Shown here piece after piece: positions 23,350 through 36,900 of a stretch of 64,000 bases of DNA. Origin of the DNA: Tigriopus japonicus (taxonomy: Eukaryota > Arthropoda > Copepoda > Harpacticoida > Harpacticidae); the NCBI GenBank assembly GCA_010645155.1, contig CM021317.1, positions 13,836,781-13,900,780 of the forward strand, given 5' to 3'. Positions within the stretch are counted from its first letter, which is position 1. The number at the start of each line of letters is the position of its first letter. The notes beneath the pieces were generated by a model. It was not told the DNA's origin, searched no databases, and saw nothing but the letters and a program-made list of their open reading frames with translations. The position numbers and the translations under genes are program-made.

Positions 23350-23397
23350 AGCATTGGAGGAATTTTAAGTGAACATTTGAGTGTTCACTCCAATGCT
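23350..23397. repeat. Small hairpin with a one-sided bulge
   Basis: AGCATTGG (23350-23357) pairs with CCAATGCT (23390-23397), and AGTGAACA (23368-23375) pairs with TGTTCACT (23382-23389) around a 6-base loop. A 10-base bulge lies only on the 5' side. This is unlike a typical microRNA precursor, which has balanced arms. Confidence 0.6.
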
Positions 23398-26300
23398 ATC
23401 GTACTTTATTGTAGACTTTTAAGTATTCGGCAATTCGATGTTAAAATGCAATACACTTAAACTTAATAGTCGTAAAAATGCACCATGAAAGGATGTGAAA
23501 GATGAATCAGTCGACATCCGTTCTCTTGGACAAATTGTTACCCCTTGTTATTTTTGTCAACCTGATTGTTGCTTTTCTGAAGGAAAAGACTTCAAATTTG
23601 CTATCCTCAAATGCAGAGGCTTTTAAACTTTTTTATAATTTGAGCTTAAGATCGTGCAGGGAGAATTACAATTGTTTGTTGCTGGTTTGCTATTGGTTCG
23701 TGCTTGTTTACTGATTTCTTGAAAGGCATGAATGTACATCTGATATGGATTGTTTGCAATGCATAATGACGGATTGCTCGTTACTTATTTTTAATGAAGA
23801 GTTGGTTCATGAAATTTCATGAGCTAATCAGCTCAAGGATAATGAAGTAATTAAACGTTTCAAGAAGTAGCTCGATCATTTTGATAAATTTCCGTAACGA
23901 CATATTTTTGGCACCCTGGCTGCAAGGCCGAGATTGAGGGTGGGAATTTTGGTAGCCCAGTGAATTACTCGAACTTGTCACATCCATCACAAATTACAAC
24001 GTCCACGCTGACCAAAGAAGGGTTGTTACGAGGCATGATCAACATAAATTCTTCATTATTCCAAACTTGAGAGTTGCTTCAACCCGTTGAAGTCGGTGCA
24101 CACAAATGGCAAACCTTTTTGGACATCCCGCAGTTTATTATGTTAAAGACGCAGAAGTTACAAAAGTTTCGTGAACAATAGTATCATAAATCATGGAGAA
24201 AGAGAAAACAATTTAGCGTCACCAACCTTAAATACTACACTACACTTACACACAGCACAGTTTTCCCCGTTTTCACTCGAGTTTGGAACGTGCTCATGGT
24301 CTTGACACTGTGGAAACTCCTTCAAAGATTTATCAGAGGATGTCTCTCCAAACGACTCTTCAGCAGATTCCAGCCAAAGATTCCAAAGAGAGCTATCGAC
24401 TATTCACCGATTCTTGACAAGTTTTTTTTCGCTGGCTTTGCCATTCCTTTTGGGGCTCTTCTATGGATTTCAAGGACAAAAAAGGCCAGAATCCTACTCA
24501 GTCCCGTTGAAGTAGCTCTTTTGTGTCTTTGCTGCTAAGATATGGATTGGAGGAGGAAAATGAACATCTTGGGAGGTTGTCGTAAGGGCCCAAACTGTTT
24601 GAAGGAGTCCTTAATAATCGCAGTACAGACAACCACAAAGAGGTAGTAGGTTTTGGCAGTGCCTCTAATTGAAATTTGGGACCGGGAAGATAGGTTTCAG
24701 TGACAGACATTTCTCAAGGCCTCATGTCAGGAGCTCAAAGAGCTCTTGGCCAACATCCTCGTTCTTTCTTCTTGTACATCCATGGAAAAGTTTTGGGGAT
24801 GCCTCCTTCATCTCTCAACATGAATGGATGGACGCAGTAGATTTACCAAAGCTTGGGTCGTCAAGAAAAAAATGAGAATCATGACCACCCCAGATCATGT
24901 TTCAAGACAAATTCTCTGAAAATTGGCTGTTCCTCAATTAAGCAATTACGAGCCATCAACAAAAAAGCGTTTGCACAAGCTGAATCTAGGCTTGCCATGA
25001 AAAACTGTCAGCATCGATCATTTACATTCCACACATGGCTCCCTTACATTTTCCTTGTCTACAAGAGAACCATGATTGATGCCATTTCAATTGGGAATGC
25101 TTGAATAATGAGCACACATATGTTGGCCTCAAAACCACTCTCACCTTTCTTATTTTGGAAAGGGTTGTAATCAGTTTTGGGATTAGCTTTGGCATCCCTG
25201 AACACGGTGCTCTTTTCGACTTCAACCAATTGAATGAAGAGGGAAAATATGGTGGGAATGTTTTTAATCGGCTTAGAACGGGAAATGTGAACACAATCTT
25301 AGCCGAAAGGAGTAAAGCAAATTCTTTATTTGTTGTCCATTCCAAGATATTATTACGATCTGGTGTCTTTTTATGGAGTTTAAAAGAGAAGTAGTATAAT
25401 GAACTATTAAGAACGTTTCGGAAATTCCAAGTATATCAAATGAACTTTGTCAATGTTCAGCTACCGATAGGCTTGATCTAAGGTGGGTGACTTTAATCAA
25501 AGAGTCCATCATTATGGCCTCAATCCATAGAAATAGGATAAAAATAAATGTTGCCGCGAGGTGACGATGGCCAATTCACCGAAATTAAATTGCTCGAGGG
25601 CGTGTTTCAAGATGCGGAAATTCAGGATTGGGCGCTGCAATTACATTCCAAAAATGAGCTTGATCCTTGCACCGTTAGTAACCATGACCATAACCAAAAA
25701 AAACACGGTCTCCAATTCACTCAAACAGAGTCGTTTCTTGGTGGTGCACCATATCAAATTAATCTGGACGACGACTGGAATGACGTCGCTGAAGTTGCTC
25801 AAATTGTAAATGTCAGAGACATCAGTAAACACCTGAAAAGTCATTTTTCAACGGTGGATTCTCATCTAAGATAAGCGTAAAAATGGCTTTATCTGTCAGT
25901 CTCTTCCTTTGCAGATGAGGGGAAGAAGGTGAAAACCTCATTCGCTCTTAGTTTTCCCATCTCAATAGTCGTGACTTCGTTTCGCCCTAAAAGTGGTATT
26001 GAGTCACCGGTTATTATTATTTCTGATTCTCCCCTCGTCCAAGAGACAGGCAAAATCAGTAGCCGTGATATTCAAAATTCCAAAAACTTGAAGACGAGTA
26101 GCAAGCATTGTTCATCCATTGAATTTAATGACCTTGGGAATATTTCTCTTGGCATGAAATCCACCGTTTTGTATGAATCTGAGGTTTTCTCTCATCGTTA
26201 GAGTAATCCGATTGTGGCCCTCGTTTTTCGTCAAAGTACCTGTTGACGTCATCCAAATATCCGTTTCAATTCTTGATGCTGCCATTTAATGAGCGTCAAA

Positions 26301-28113
26301 GGAAACATGAAGTTTGAAACAAGCAATAACAGCCCAGAGTCTCCTTCAGAATGGAGTTAACGAGCCAAATCTGTGAAACAATCCCCTTTTAAACGAAAAG
26401 GCTCGCCTTCACAAAGATGAAGGGGGATCTAAAAAATATACCTCTCATTGTCATTTAATGGTGGAACAGAAATGACTGTCATTGATGCCAATTAGGAAAA
26501 AGATGCTCCCATTTATTCATTCCTTTGCTTGAGTCCAATAAATTACAGGCTGTTTTGAAGAGTACATTACCTCATCAAAATAATCGTCGGAACTATTTTT
26601 CTACTCACCTGAGAACCTCATGTAACATGATTCTTTTGATTCTTACATGAATGCTAAATGTCCCGAGATTATGTTTCTGTTTGAAAGTTAACCTTTTTTC
26701 AACATTTGAACACACTTAATAATTCATTACTCACTCCTCTGACTGAGTAGACAAGTTACCTCTCAGAATAAAAAGCATAACCCGTCGAAGACTTTCCATT
26801 CTGTATCATGCATTCGCACAAGGAAGCCCGTAATTAGACTCAAGCGACCTCCTGAAATTGACTGGGCATCATCATCCATCTATCGATTGATCCTCGGAAA
26901 TTTCTATTTGATGGCACTAGTCCTGCCTCCCTTGATTCTTTCTCCCCATGCAAGAAAACGATCCATCCATCCAGGTACTCAACTCAAAGCAATGTAAGCA
27001 AACGGAAATGCTCTGTACTTACTTGAGCACACTGCATACGAGTTGTATTGGTACCATCTACCCCCTGTGAGGGCAACTCGATTCTCTTGTCTTTGAAATG
27101 AATGCGGATCGTGGTGGATACCTGAAGTGTCCAATTTACTCGCCAATTTTGGTGTCTGCCTGGCAATTGGAATCCAATAACTGGAGAAAGGTCGTATTGG
27201 AGTGGATTGCTGGCTGTACCAGATGTATGTCGAACAAGCTCGTGTTAAATCGAGGAATCCGAGGCGTGTGCAAAAAGAAAATCTTCAAGAGCCGTCTTGA
27301 TGAAGGGGTGGCTGAAGGAACCGGCAATTGTGAAATGCCCAACTTTGATTTTAATCAACACGAGCGACTCTCGGTTAGAGGTTCGTGTGTATCGTATGTC
27401 GTACAGCTGCTCTCCATGTTCTCTTTGTGTTCTTTTGACCCCGTTTCGCATGCACAATTTTCCCAATGAAGCTGGTCTCAAAAGTACCTACGTGCTTGTT
27501 GCCTTTATTTGACACATATGAAAACTGTGTTTTGAGATTTCAGGCTTAAAAGGCGGAATGGCGTCACCCTGATGTGGTCATTTGTATCAAGAATGCAATG
27601 GGAAAAGCCAAAGCGATAGCCATTTTCAATTTAAGTGTGTGGTTGAATGTGAATCCTTGAAATATCCTCTGAAAAGCGTCGTTAACCTTTGCTTCTTGAA
27701 ATAATTGAGAAAGCTGTTCATAACCATAAAAGCCACTGTACTTTTGAATTCATCCATGGCCCAATTTTCTCCATGGTTCGAAGATTTCCGTTCGTTTCAA
27801 TCGGTTCTTCTTGCGTTTTCGAAAGAGATTTCCTGGTTGTGAAAAAAAGGGGAAGGAAAGAATTTGGCGGGCAAATGTCTATCGAACAAAACGTAATTAT
27901 TTTCCACCAAAGCTCAATCAGAGAAGCTCGAATTGCCTCTCAAAGTGTAACTGAATCCTTTGGCCATTAGTGGGCCTACCCAAGCATGGGAACGACAACC
28001 TGATCAAGGCCGAATGCTTTTTGATTAAAACTCCAGCCAATTCAAACGACTCCCCTTCCCGCCACAATGATTTCAAATATCGAAAAAGAGTCTTTGTGGA
28101 TCATGATAAAAAC

Positions 28114-28613
28114 TAGGGTTGTAAGCGGGTCTCGTTTATGACTCTTTGGGCTCGAATCGAATCTGATTTTTCCAAAAATTGGAAAGACTCGAATTTTTTT
28201 GGTGGCTTTTGAGGCTTAAAAAAACTCAAATCGATTGACAATGAATCGAATCATCAAAAGAGCACATTCCGCTCAAGCAAAACATACATCAAAAAAGAAG
28301 AAATAATAATCTTCAACCATTAGATTGAAACCGGCCCACCGTGGCATGTAATACAAGTCGACTTTTACTTAAAAATGTTTGCCAGAACCATATAATTATT
28401 GGGAACACATCACGAAGAATTTTAGGTTCAAGATCCTATCAATTCGTGTACTAAGCTCCAAATCTAATATTAAAATGAAATGACTCTTGAATCATTCGTC
28501 ATCAAGTTTTGATCAAAAAAAGACTCTAAGGACACAAACCCGAGTCAGTTGTTTAGGGCTCATATGACTGTTGAATCTCGAGTCATTGAAAAAAAGACTC
28601 GCCTATAACACTA
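28114..28613. mobile_element. Non-autonomous hAT-like element, 500 bp
   Basis: The left terminus TAGGGTTGTAAGCGGGTC and the reverse complement of the right terminus, TAGTGTTATAGGCGAGTC (28596-28613), agree at 14 of 18 bases. Flanking octamers ATAAAAAC (28106-28113) and ATAACAAC (28614-28621) agree at 7 of 8, consistent with an 8-bp target duplication. The interior is non-coding, with repeated GACTCGA-type motifs in both orientations. Confidence 0.8.
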
Positions 28614-28621
28614 ATAACAAC

Positions 28622-31012
28622 CACGAGGTTCCCGTGATTCAAATCGAAATCGATATCCAACATCCAACTTACGATTCATGTGCTGCATATAAATATTTCG
28701 CTCCTTCTAATCTGCGAAACTTCAGGGTCGCAAGATTCCACACAATCCAATTGTCATGATGAGAGACACAGGTCCTAGATTTGAGAAATGATCCGTTTTT
28801 ATACCTCGTCCTTCTCCAAGAAGAACCACAGGGCCAATTGGCTGCGTAATGAATTGCAACACATCTTGATTTTTGCCATTTTTCATGCGTTTGCACGATC
28901 GTAAAACCATCTCGTGATGCCTCCAACGTACCTGCGTTCTCGTCTCAGACATTGCAAGAAATTACCTGCCTTTCCTACTACTACTACCCTTCTTAATTAC
29001 GGCTTGAGCCCCAGAAGAGGCAAAAAATGTGCAAATCATACTTGAGCTCATGCATTATTACTCAACACCGGGGCCATAAAACGCTGCTCCATTACTTGTT
29101 CTAACCCTCGAGGACATCATCAAAATGTAAATTCTTTTAGCTTTGTTGGTTGTTGTGCTTTTTTGGGGGACGAGAGTCATCATCATTAACTCAGCTTGGT
29201 TCTTGAGCTCTTTAGATTGGATTAGTTGACAGAGTGTGATCCATCTTGGAACCGAAGGGGAAATTTGTCCAGAGGATGAATGAATTGGCTGAAATATTCC
29301 AACCACGATATGGATGGTCATGTTTAATTACGCATAGTTTTAGATTGGACAGGGTCATTGACAAGGGTTTCTCGGGAAAGGTTCGAGATTGGCGGGTCAC
29401 AATTTCTCCTTGAGGGCTATTTAAACCTTAGGATATCGCGAGATTAGCACTTTTACTACGTACCATCGTCGAGGGGTTCCTGGTAAGATTGAGCTGAAAC
29501 GAGGCCTTATGTGCATTGGAGTGTAAAATTAAAAGTGATCATAAAACATTCCTCCTTGGCTTTGAAACGGTTGATTCCTCCGGAAGATATGGTTAATAGA
29601 TGGGGCTCGAAAACCATTGCACTAAATCAGGTTGACAAGTGACGTTTCTCGATGAACTGTGCTTTGAATAGGGTTGGACTTCTTTTTCTGGATTGAGCAT
29701 TAATAAAGGCCAGAAAAAATGTTACCTTGCTGTCGGGCAGCAATTCTAGACGTTTAAAGGAGGAAGGTCAGCTGACAATTGCGCTCGTAAAACATCAGCT
29801 GATTCTACGCCATGACACTTCTGGAATTTCTGCTCTACGACATTCGAAAAATCTGGGCCCTAATCATTAATTCATGCGTTTTTTAGGAAAATATTTGTGG
29901 TCTTTCGTGTTAAAACTTTCATTTGACGCGTCACTTGACTTTAAAATTTATCATCAGTTTTGCAGACATGACTCTATTTTTTTTACTTCCAAATTCGATT
30001 TGCGACAAATTCAGCGTTGTCATTTGCATTAGATATTCCGTTACTGGAATGACTGAGCTTTTTGGAATTTTTTGGCAGACTTACATCGGTATAATCGCTT
30101 GGAAGATCATTGTTCGATATATTTCTGAGGAAGATGTTCATTAATGTTTCAATGTCAGCGATTTGATTCGTTACCGATTCAAACGAAACATTAAAGAACA
30201 TTGATAGACAGTAGTAATTGAAGCGACCCTCCATTTGACAATCAATAAGCAAAATAATAATTTTCCGTGCTCAGGATGACAAATTTAATAAAAAGCTTCC
30301 ATTCCAACACTCAAAATGAGTTCTTGATGACAAAATAACCCTTTTCTTGCATGCTAAGTAGCTCTAATATTGACGTTATTTCCAAATCAAATGAGAACAC
30401 GAAACAACAAGGAAAAAGGCATTTTTTGTGAGTAGTCTGGAACCAATTGGTAATCACAACACGTCAGAAAAGACGTCCAAAACTCGACATGAGATCTCTA
30501 AGATGATCAGGGCCTTGTTTTGAATGCAATAAAGGGCTAGAATGACATTTGCAAACCACATACTAGATATTCGAAAACACAATCCCCTCCGGATTTGTTC
30601 ATGAAATCTCAGCGAAAGCTGGAAAAAGTATTTGTTGTCGAGATTCGGCCAGGCAATTAAGATGGATTAAATACAGCACAGCCAAAGCAAGCCGATCCAC
30701 ATCATTTGAGAGGCTTACTACTTACCGTGATCGGTGGATCTAATCCCGAACGGAAAAAGTGTGAACGAACGACGAACCACTTTGCTCTCTGTCAATATTT
30801 GAAAGACTCGTCTTTACTACATAAATACATGAACACGCACTTGTTCTGAGACTTGTCTGAATAGCGAGAAGAAGAAGCTTCCTCTATTTAACAACAGCAG
30901 CATAAAGATCTTTTACGAACGTCATGCGTGTGGAAATAGAGCACTATAAATAAAGAGTACGATTACACATAAGAAATTTCAAGTGACCGAAATGAGAATT
31001 GGAAGTTTCTCT
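28622..31012. other. Intergenic stretch
   Basis: Nothing is supported beyond short chance frames. CTACTACTACTA near 28977-28988 is a minor triplet run. Confidence 0.4.
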
Positions 31013-31020
31013 CTCATCAG

Positions 31021-32188
31021 TAAAGCCCGGATTTTTTTTTCATTTTTCTGTGGAGCAGATATTCCAGACGTTTCAACAAGTAAAATCGACTGACGGATCA
31101 TCAGCTGACCCAAGAAGCACGGAAATCATGGAGGTGGAGGCTAGAAATGAGAATTATGATTTCCAGTAGAAACAAACCATTTGCGTTCTTCGGCAAATGA
31201 GACCTGGCTTGCATTGAGAATAACACGTATTTCAAATTTCAGCCCAATCGAATGTCCGAGTGAAAAGTTATGCCTTCTCAAACTTATGTACTGAAGAGAG
31301 CATAGAATGAATGAACTCACCCTTTTGTGGTAAAACGATTACCACAAAAGGGCGAGTTCATTCATTCTCGATAGGATTTGCACTGAACTTTGAGTGAGCA
31401 TAACTTTTGACTCCGACGTTCGATTGAGCTGAAAATTGAAATACATATTCTTGTCAACATATGGAAGGTCTCATTTGCAGAAGAACGCAATTAAATTGTT
31501 CTTACTGGAAATCATTATTCTCATTGCTAGCCTCCCACTCCATGATTCTAGTGCTTCTTGGCTGACCCTAAGTTGTGAAAACGTTTGGGATTGGTGCTCC
31601 ACAGAAAAAAAATCCCGGTCTATCCTTACCAGTTCTATAATAATTCTAACTAATTTTTTTTAAATATAAAATATTTTAAAAAAAAATTATTCGTTTTTCC
31701 TCCATTTTTTTCAAATATTTTGGCTTTTTCAAGGAAAAAATAATCATTTTCTCGAATTTTAAAGTCAGAAAAAAATTTTCAGGCAAAATTGAGGGAAATA
31801 GACGAACGACTAATGCTCAATAAGGGTTACCAAAAATAAATTCAAATTACAAAAACCTCTACAAAATGGCATTTGTCCTGAAATTTGACACTCACAACCA
31901 AAACTACTGCCATCCACGAAAAAAACTGCGCCATCTATTGTGGAAAACTGAAAATTGTAGTTTTGAATCAATGACATTCAAGTAGACCTCCAAAAACGGC
32001 CAAATGCATCAAATTTACCAGAAACAAATTTGGAAAATGTGTTTCTGACGGACAAAAATGCCAAATAATGGCCTTGTCCAAAAAAAATATTTCTTAAATA
32101 TCCGGCTCTTTCCAAATATTTTGGCCTTTTTAAGAAAATCTATATTGGACATTTTGTCACTTTTTTGCAAATGTTTTTCCGGGCCCTA
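31021..32188. mobile_element. Compound hAT-like element hosting a foldback insertion
   Basis: The left end TAAAGCCCGGA and the reverse complement of the right end, TAGGGCCCGGA, are similar. Flanking octamers CTCATCAG (31013-31020) and CTTATCAG (32189-32196) differ at one position. A second internal right end, reading ATCCCGGTCTA near 31612-31622, mirrors the left end more fully, including TCTGTGGAGCA. So a small element (31021 to about 31622) may adjoin a second T-rich element sharing the same type of terminus. The foldback at 31111-31560 was inserted into this host. No coding sequence remains. Confidence 0.55.
31111..31560. mobile_element. Foldback element family FB1, copy 1 (450 bp)
   Basis: This is a near-complete palindrome. 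The termini are CAAGAAGCAC and GTGCTTCTTG, and the arms of about 225 bases are mirrored through a conserved centre containing GAATGAATGAACTC and CCCTTTTGTGGTAA on both sides. GCTGACCC occurs at 31104-31111 and again at 31561-31568, giving a 7-8 bp target duplication whose last C overlaps the element start. There is no coding capacity. Two further copies lie at 33518 and 59193. Confidence 0.9.
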
Positions 32189-32196
32189 CTTATCAG

Positions 32197-33510
32197 TAAC
32201 TTCACATTTAATAGCTGGTCTCTGAAAGAATAGTAAAATAAGATCTAGTTTCTTTACTTACCTAAGATATAAAATATTGGTTAGTGCTGCCAAAATTTAA
32301 GATTGCAATGTTATCCCTTTTTCCATTTCCTGAACATGGTTCCCTTTTCGAAAGCAAAAAAAACCCTCAAATTCCATGTTTTCTCAAAATAGTGACAAAC
32401 AAACCCTTTCATCGAAACAGATGTTATCCTAACATTAAAAACCACCTGAACCGACATTCTTAACCACTCCAAACATCTTGAAAACATCTTTTAAAATTTG
32501 TATACCGGATTGTCGACGTCACTCCAAGCTCTAAATGACTTTTTTTATCTAATCTATCCGAGTCGACCCAAAACCGATAAATGCCTCATGGATAAGAGCT
32601 CTCTTGCGACAATTGGAGTACGGTGTTTCTGGAATTACAAGTCCTAACGATACAAATTGGACCTTCAGCACCTACCTACGTAAGGATGGACGGCCGTACT
32701 TACTACAAACTACCTTCTTCTCCACCTAACTTCAAAGCTACTCCCGAACTGCACTATTGTACGTACTGTGCGTGTACATCCAGAAGTTCTGGGGAGTAAA
32801 GCATCTCAAAAGGAATCTGCCAACTCATAAGGTAGAAGAACAAAATGTGTTGGAGTTGAGATGACAACCCAATTGAGATGGGTATCAATTTGTCTTGTTA
32901 GCCATTTTTTCGGATAAGGCACATCATAGTGGGCGAAGCATTATTGGTGTGAAAAAGGAACGCTAACAGTTCATCTCCGAGGATTAGAAATAAGAATGGT
33001 TCGGTTCTTTTGGGGGAAACGTGAAAGAGAACCTGACCCATTTTAATGAAGGATATGCACTGACAAGAGTACTGAACTATGAGAAGAATACAGACCCAGG
33101 TTTTTTTATTATCTTGATAATAGGAATAGTTGGCCAATGATAAGAATCCATATTTTTTTGGTGTCCTTATTGACGAATCGGTACTATCTCAAACATCCGT
33201 TTTTCGAAGCAGAAGTCTGTGCAATATTTCTTTTGGAGCTCACTTTTGTTGCCAATAACCTCCCAAAAAATCCTACAACTGTTGCTAATGGAGTAGCTTT
33301 AACAGTTAGAGCTCTATTCATGAAGCGATTTAATGATGTTGGTTGTCCGACGAAGCTTCCGTAGTAAGTCCACAATTTCGAATAGGATGGCATTGATTCC
33401 CAAATCCAAGTTGAATCCAATTGTGGCGCATGACTAAACTCAAAATTCAGGATTGAGTCGGACGAGGTAACGTTGGAATTTGTTCTCTCTTCCTTCTGAA
33501 AGCTAAATGA
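32197..33510. other. Intergenic stretch
   Basis: No gene, RNA or element is supported. The 75-codon plus frame at 33137-33364 has no recognisable motif. Confidence 0.4.
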
Positions 33511-33517
33511 CCTTAGA

Positions 33518-33968
33518 CAAGAACCACTGAATTTCTCTGGACAGGGAGGCTAACGAAAGGAATCATGATTTCCAGTAGGTACAATTCAATTACGCTCTTC
33601 TGCAAATGAGCCCTTGTCTAGATTGACAAGAATACGTATTTCAATTTTCAGCTCAATCGAGTGTCGTAGTCAAAAGTTATGCTCACTCAGAGTTCATTGC
33701 AAATCTTGCCTGAATAAATGAACTAACCCTTTTCTGGTAATTGTTTTACCACAAAAGGGCGAGTTCATTCATTCTTTGCCCTCTGCAGTACGTAAGTTTG
33801 AGAAGGCATAACTTTTCACTCCGGCATTCGATTGAGCTGAAATTTAAAATACCTAGTCTACGGAATACAAGCAAGGTCTCGTTTGTAGAGGAACGCAATT
33901 GCATCAATCCTACAAGAAATCATAGTTCTCATCTTTAGTCTCCCACTCCAGAAATTCAGTGCTTCTTG
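33518..33968. mobile_element. Foldback element family FB1, copy 2 (451 bp)
   Basis: It has the same architecture and length as copy 1, with termini CAAGAACCACTGAATTT and, reverse-complemented, CAAGAAGCACTGAATTT. The centre contains TTTTACCACAAAAGGGCGAG. CCTTAGAC occurs at 33511-33518 and 33969-33976, a target duplication again ending in the C shared with the element. The copy is not nested in another element, so it defines the true ends of the family. Confidence 0.9.
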
Positions 33969-33976
33969 CCTTAGAC

Positions 33977-36900
33977 CATGGTGACCATTTATCGCTTAGG
34001 GAATTATCAACTTATCACCTACCAAACCGAGGACTGATCTGGTGCCGAATTGAACGAACACATGCTTACGAGTGAGTCCAATTCGAGATCACGAGGAAGT
34101 GGATAATCACCTGATTCCTTCTATTAATCAGACTTATCCCACTTTCCGACCAAGTGAGTCAATTCGCGTGAAAAAAAATATCAAAGAGCAAGGAAGAAGG
34201 CGTCAGTCCTAAATAGATGCTCCAATGTGTCCTTGAATTATCCCCCAACGATGCTGCATGATGATGCTTTATGAGGCTTGGAAATTGTTCAATGGAGAAA
34301 TTGTAAGATTTTCAGAGCCATTATTCAGAGGCTCAGGCTCCTTCCAATTAGATTTGGTAGAACCAACCGGGTTCGTGAATGCGATTTCCACTGAATTGGG
34401 CTTTGTTGCATGTGAATGTGGTGTGATGTGAGCACCAATTGACATAATAACACTTCATCTTCTCGTCAAACTGCAAACTTCAGGCATCAACTTGGCAGCG
34501 GACATTGCGCCCTTGAAATGGCAATATAGATTCCAAGATGGATACTTGGGCTTCTTCAAGTTGAATACAATTATTGTGTACGCAAGGGATCTTGCAGACG
34601 GGACACGAAAACACCTGTCTGAATTGCAATTGATTGGAAATAGCGAGCTTGACAGTCTCTTAAGCATGCATAGTTCTCATTTGTGCCCTAATATGGAATA
34701 AGAGGAAATGAACACGAACTAATTTGAATCTTTGAAGAGCTTAAAGGATGTGTTTCTCGTTTTTTGGTTTTTATTAATGCCGACGACATTAAAAATACAA
34801 AAATGACTGTCCTTGGATCTTTTGGGACCGTGATTAGTGAACGTTTGGCTCAGATTTATAAACATGTGATCCTGGAATTAAATGTGGATGATGTCTTAAG
34901 ACGAACAAAGGTCGAGCGGACTCATTAGGGACGTTCCTGTCTCGTGTGTCAGACAAAGTTCCTGCTTAATCCATTAGAGCCTCAGGCATTTCCTGATTCA
35001 TGTGAGTGACTACGTTTTCTCTGTGGAGAACTATTGTCTAATTATATAATCATAAAAATACGCTGAATGGGTGGGACGATGTGGATTTTCAAAAGTAATG
35101 GATATCAACCCACCGAGAAACGCACCTCTACCTTTTTGCCGATCTGTTTGCCGAGATCAATATGTTGATACCTCGGCGACATTGCATGGTGCAATTCTAC
35201 TTATGGCAGCCAGAAAAGCTTCATGATGAAGGTACTTTTTCAGAGTTAACGTGGCCGATAAGTTACTTTTGCTTGTAGCTACCCCCATCCACTTGATGTA
35301 CGGGCCTTTGAAGCATTGTCAAAGTTGCCGTTCTCCATAACGTGACCGGGCTTTTAATTCCATTTGTCCACATCTGTACGTTCAGTAGGCTTAGTTATTG
35401 TCCAATAAATACGATTCGCCTCCCTCCATAAGGTTTGTGTTCGTTTGTCCTCGTGTATGTATTTTTGGCTCCACTCCAAACCCCGTTTCACATTCATCCA
35501 CTTGAGAACGAGACTTGCAAAACCCTCATCTTCCTGTCTTGTATGTACTTGGAGAAAGAAATTACATCTACATGTTAATTGCTCCTCTGCTTGAGCTCGT
35601 CCTAAATACGAGGACACAAAGACTGTCAGTTCGTGCGACCAAAACCCGCAACCCTGATTGTTTTGAAGAATCACACCACAGAACTCAAACCACTAGAACA
35701 TCGAGCTCAGCTCTTTTACAGGTGACTTGAAGGTTTATCAGAGAAAGATAAACGCGTTTTCTTCTAATGGTACTCTGAAACCTTTGATTACGGCTAAATA
35801 ATTGGAGATGGCTACTAATCCCGGCTCAGAACAAGTTCAAACCCACAACATACGAGGCCTTTAGATATGCTAAATAAATCCCTTCCCCAGCCAAAGCAAG
35901 TGGTGCCAAAGACTATAAAAAACTGTTGCACATTTTCTCATGCAATGCTGCTGGCAGCAAGATGGAGATCGGAGTCTCGGTCCTTTTAATCTCTCTCGGG
36001 TTCAATCATATATTACCTTTGGGTCATATGTCATGTTTCCATATCTCCGTCCTACACAGTACACAAAACTTGATATGACAGAAGGGACTTTGGTTCTCCT
36101 TGAGCATGTCCGCTTGCATTCCTGTGCGATGTAAATACCATGAGGGTGACTTCAAGTTAATCTGATTCAGAACCCAATCCCTCAAGTAATTTCCTCTTGG
36201 CACACTCCGGATTGGAAGTTTGAACCCCTAGTTGTCATCTTCCTCGTTTCCTTGAATGTATCTGGAAGAGTGAGCTTTTACCCTTGACATTGATCAGATT
36301 ACTTGTTTCCACACCAGAGTTCCGAAGCTTGTTTTTGTTGAAGGAAGCCACTTTAAATTTGTCGTAATTATAGCCAAATACGGCTCATATTCGTCCTTCC
36401 GAGCTCAGTTTGCCTCAGTTTGAGTAGCCCTTGCGTGTTTGAAGATGGTTTCTAGACCTCAGAATCGTATCAGTGTAATTTTCCTTTCCTCTTTTGATAT
36501 GGCAAATGACTTGTGGGATAAATTCAACGGCTTCCTCTTGAAGTTGTAGCAAAGGTCACCCAAGGTCACTTTTTTCTTGCCGCTCAAAATCTGCCATACT
36601 AGAAAAATTAGACATGAAGGGAAAACTTTTACACTTGTTCATCATGAACCAGATCTCTTGAATGGTGAAAAGAAAAGAAACGACCTGTTCTCCCATGTTT
36701 GCTCAGAAGAAGGGCTTCCGCAGATTTCAGACGTTGCCCTATTTCTGGTAAAATGGAAGATGTTTTTTTAATTAAAAGTGTGCAACGTCAATCTTCAATG
36801 TTTAAAGTGACAAGTTTGTGTTTACATTATGAGCATATATAACCTTCAAGGCAGTTGAAGTCATGTAAAATGAGACATCATGTTATAACGCCTACCTTTA

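Larger units (their letters stand above)
21562..28105. other. Intergenic stretch
   Basis: No gene is supported. Frames at 25548-25874 (108 codons) and 27098-27469 (123 codons) read somewhat like protein but lack domains and consensus splice partners. A CTT microsatellite lies at 22220-22239 and a bulged hairpin at 23350-23397. Confidence 0.4.

Noticed and set aside
25548..25874. 108-codon plus frame beginning at an ATG
   Set aside because: The sequence reads fairly like protein, but I found no domain, acceptor, donor or polyadenylation signal to support it.
27098..27469. 123-codon plus frame
   Set aside because: Several overlapping frames of similar length on both strands suggest chance openness.
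28426..28440. B-box-like GGTTCAAGATCC
   Set aside because: It lies inside the hAT-like element, and no tRNA fold or A box is present at the right distance.
35826..35860. B-box-like AGTTCAAACCC near a GGCTCAG word, considered as a tRNA
   Set aside because: No acceptor or anticodon stems can be formed.
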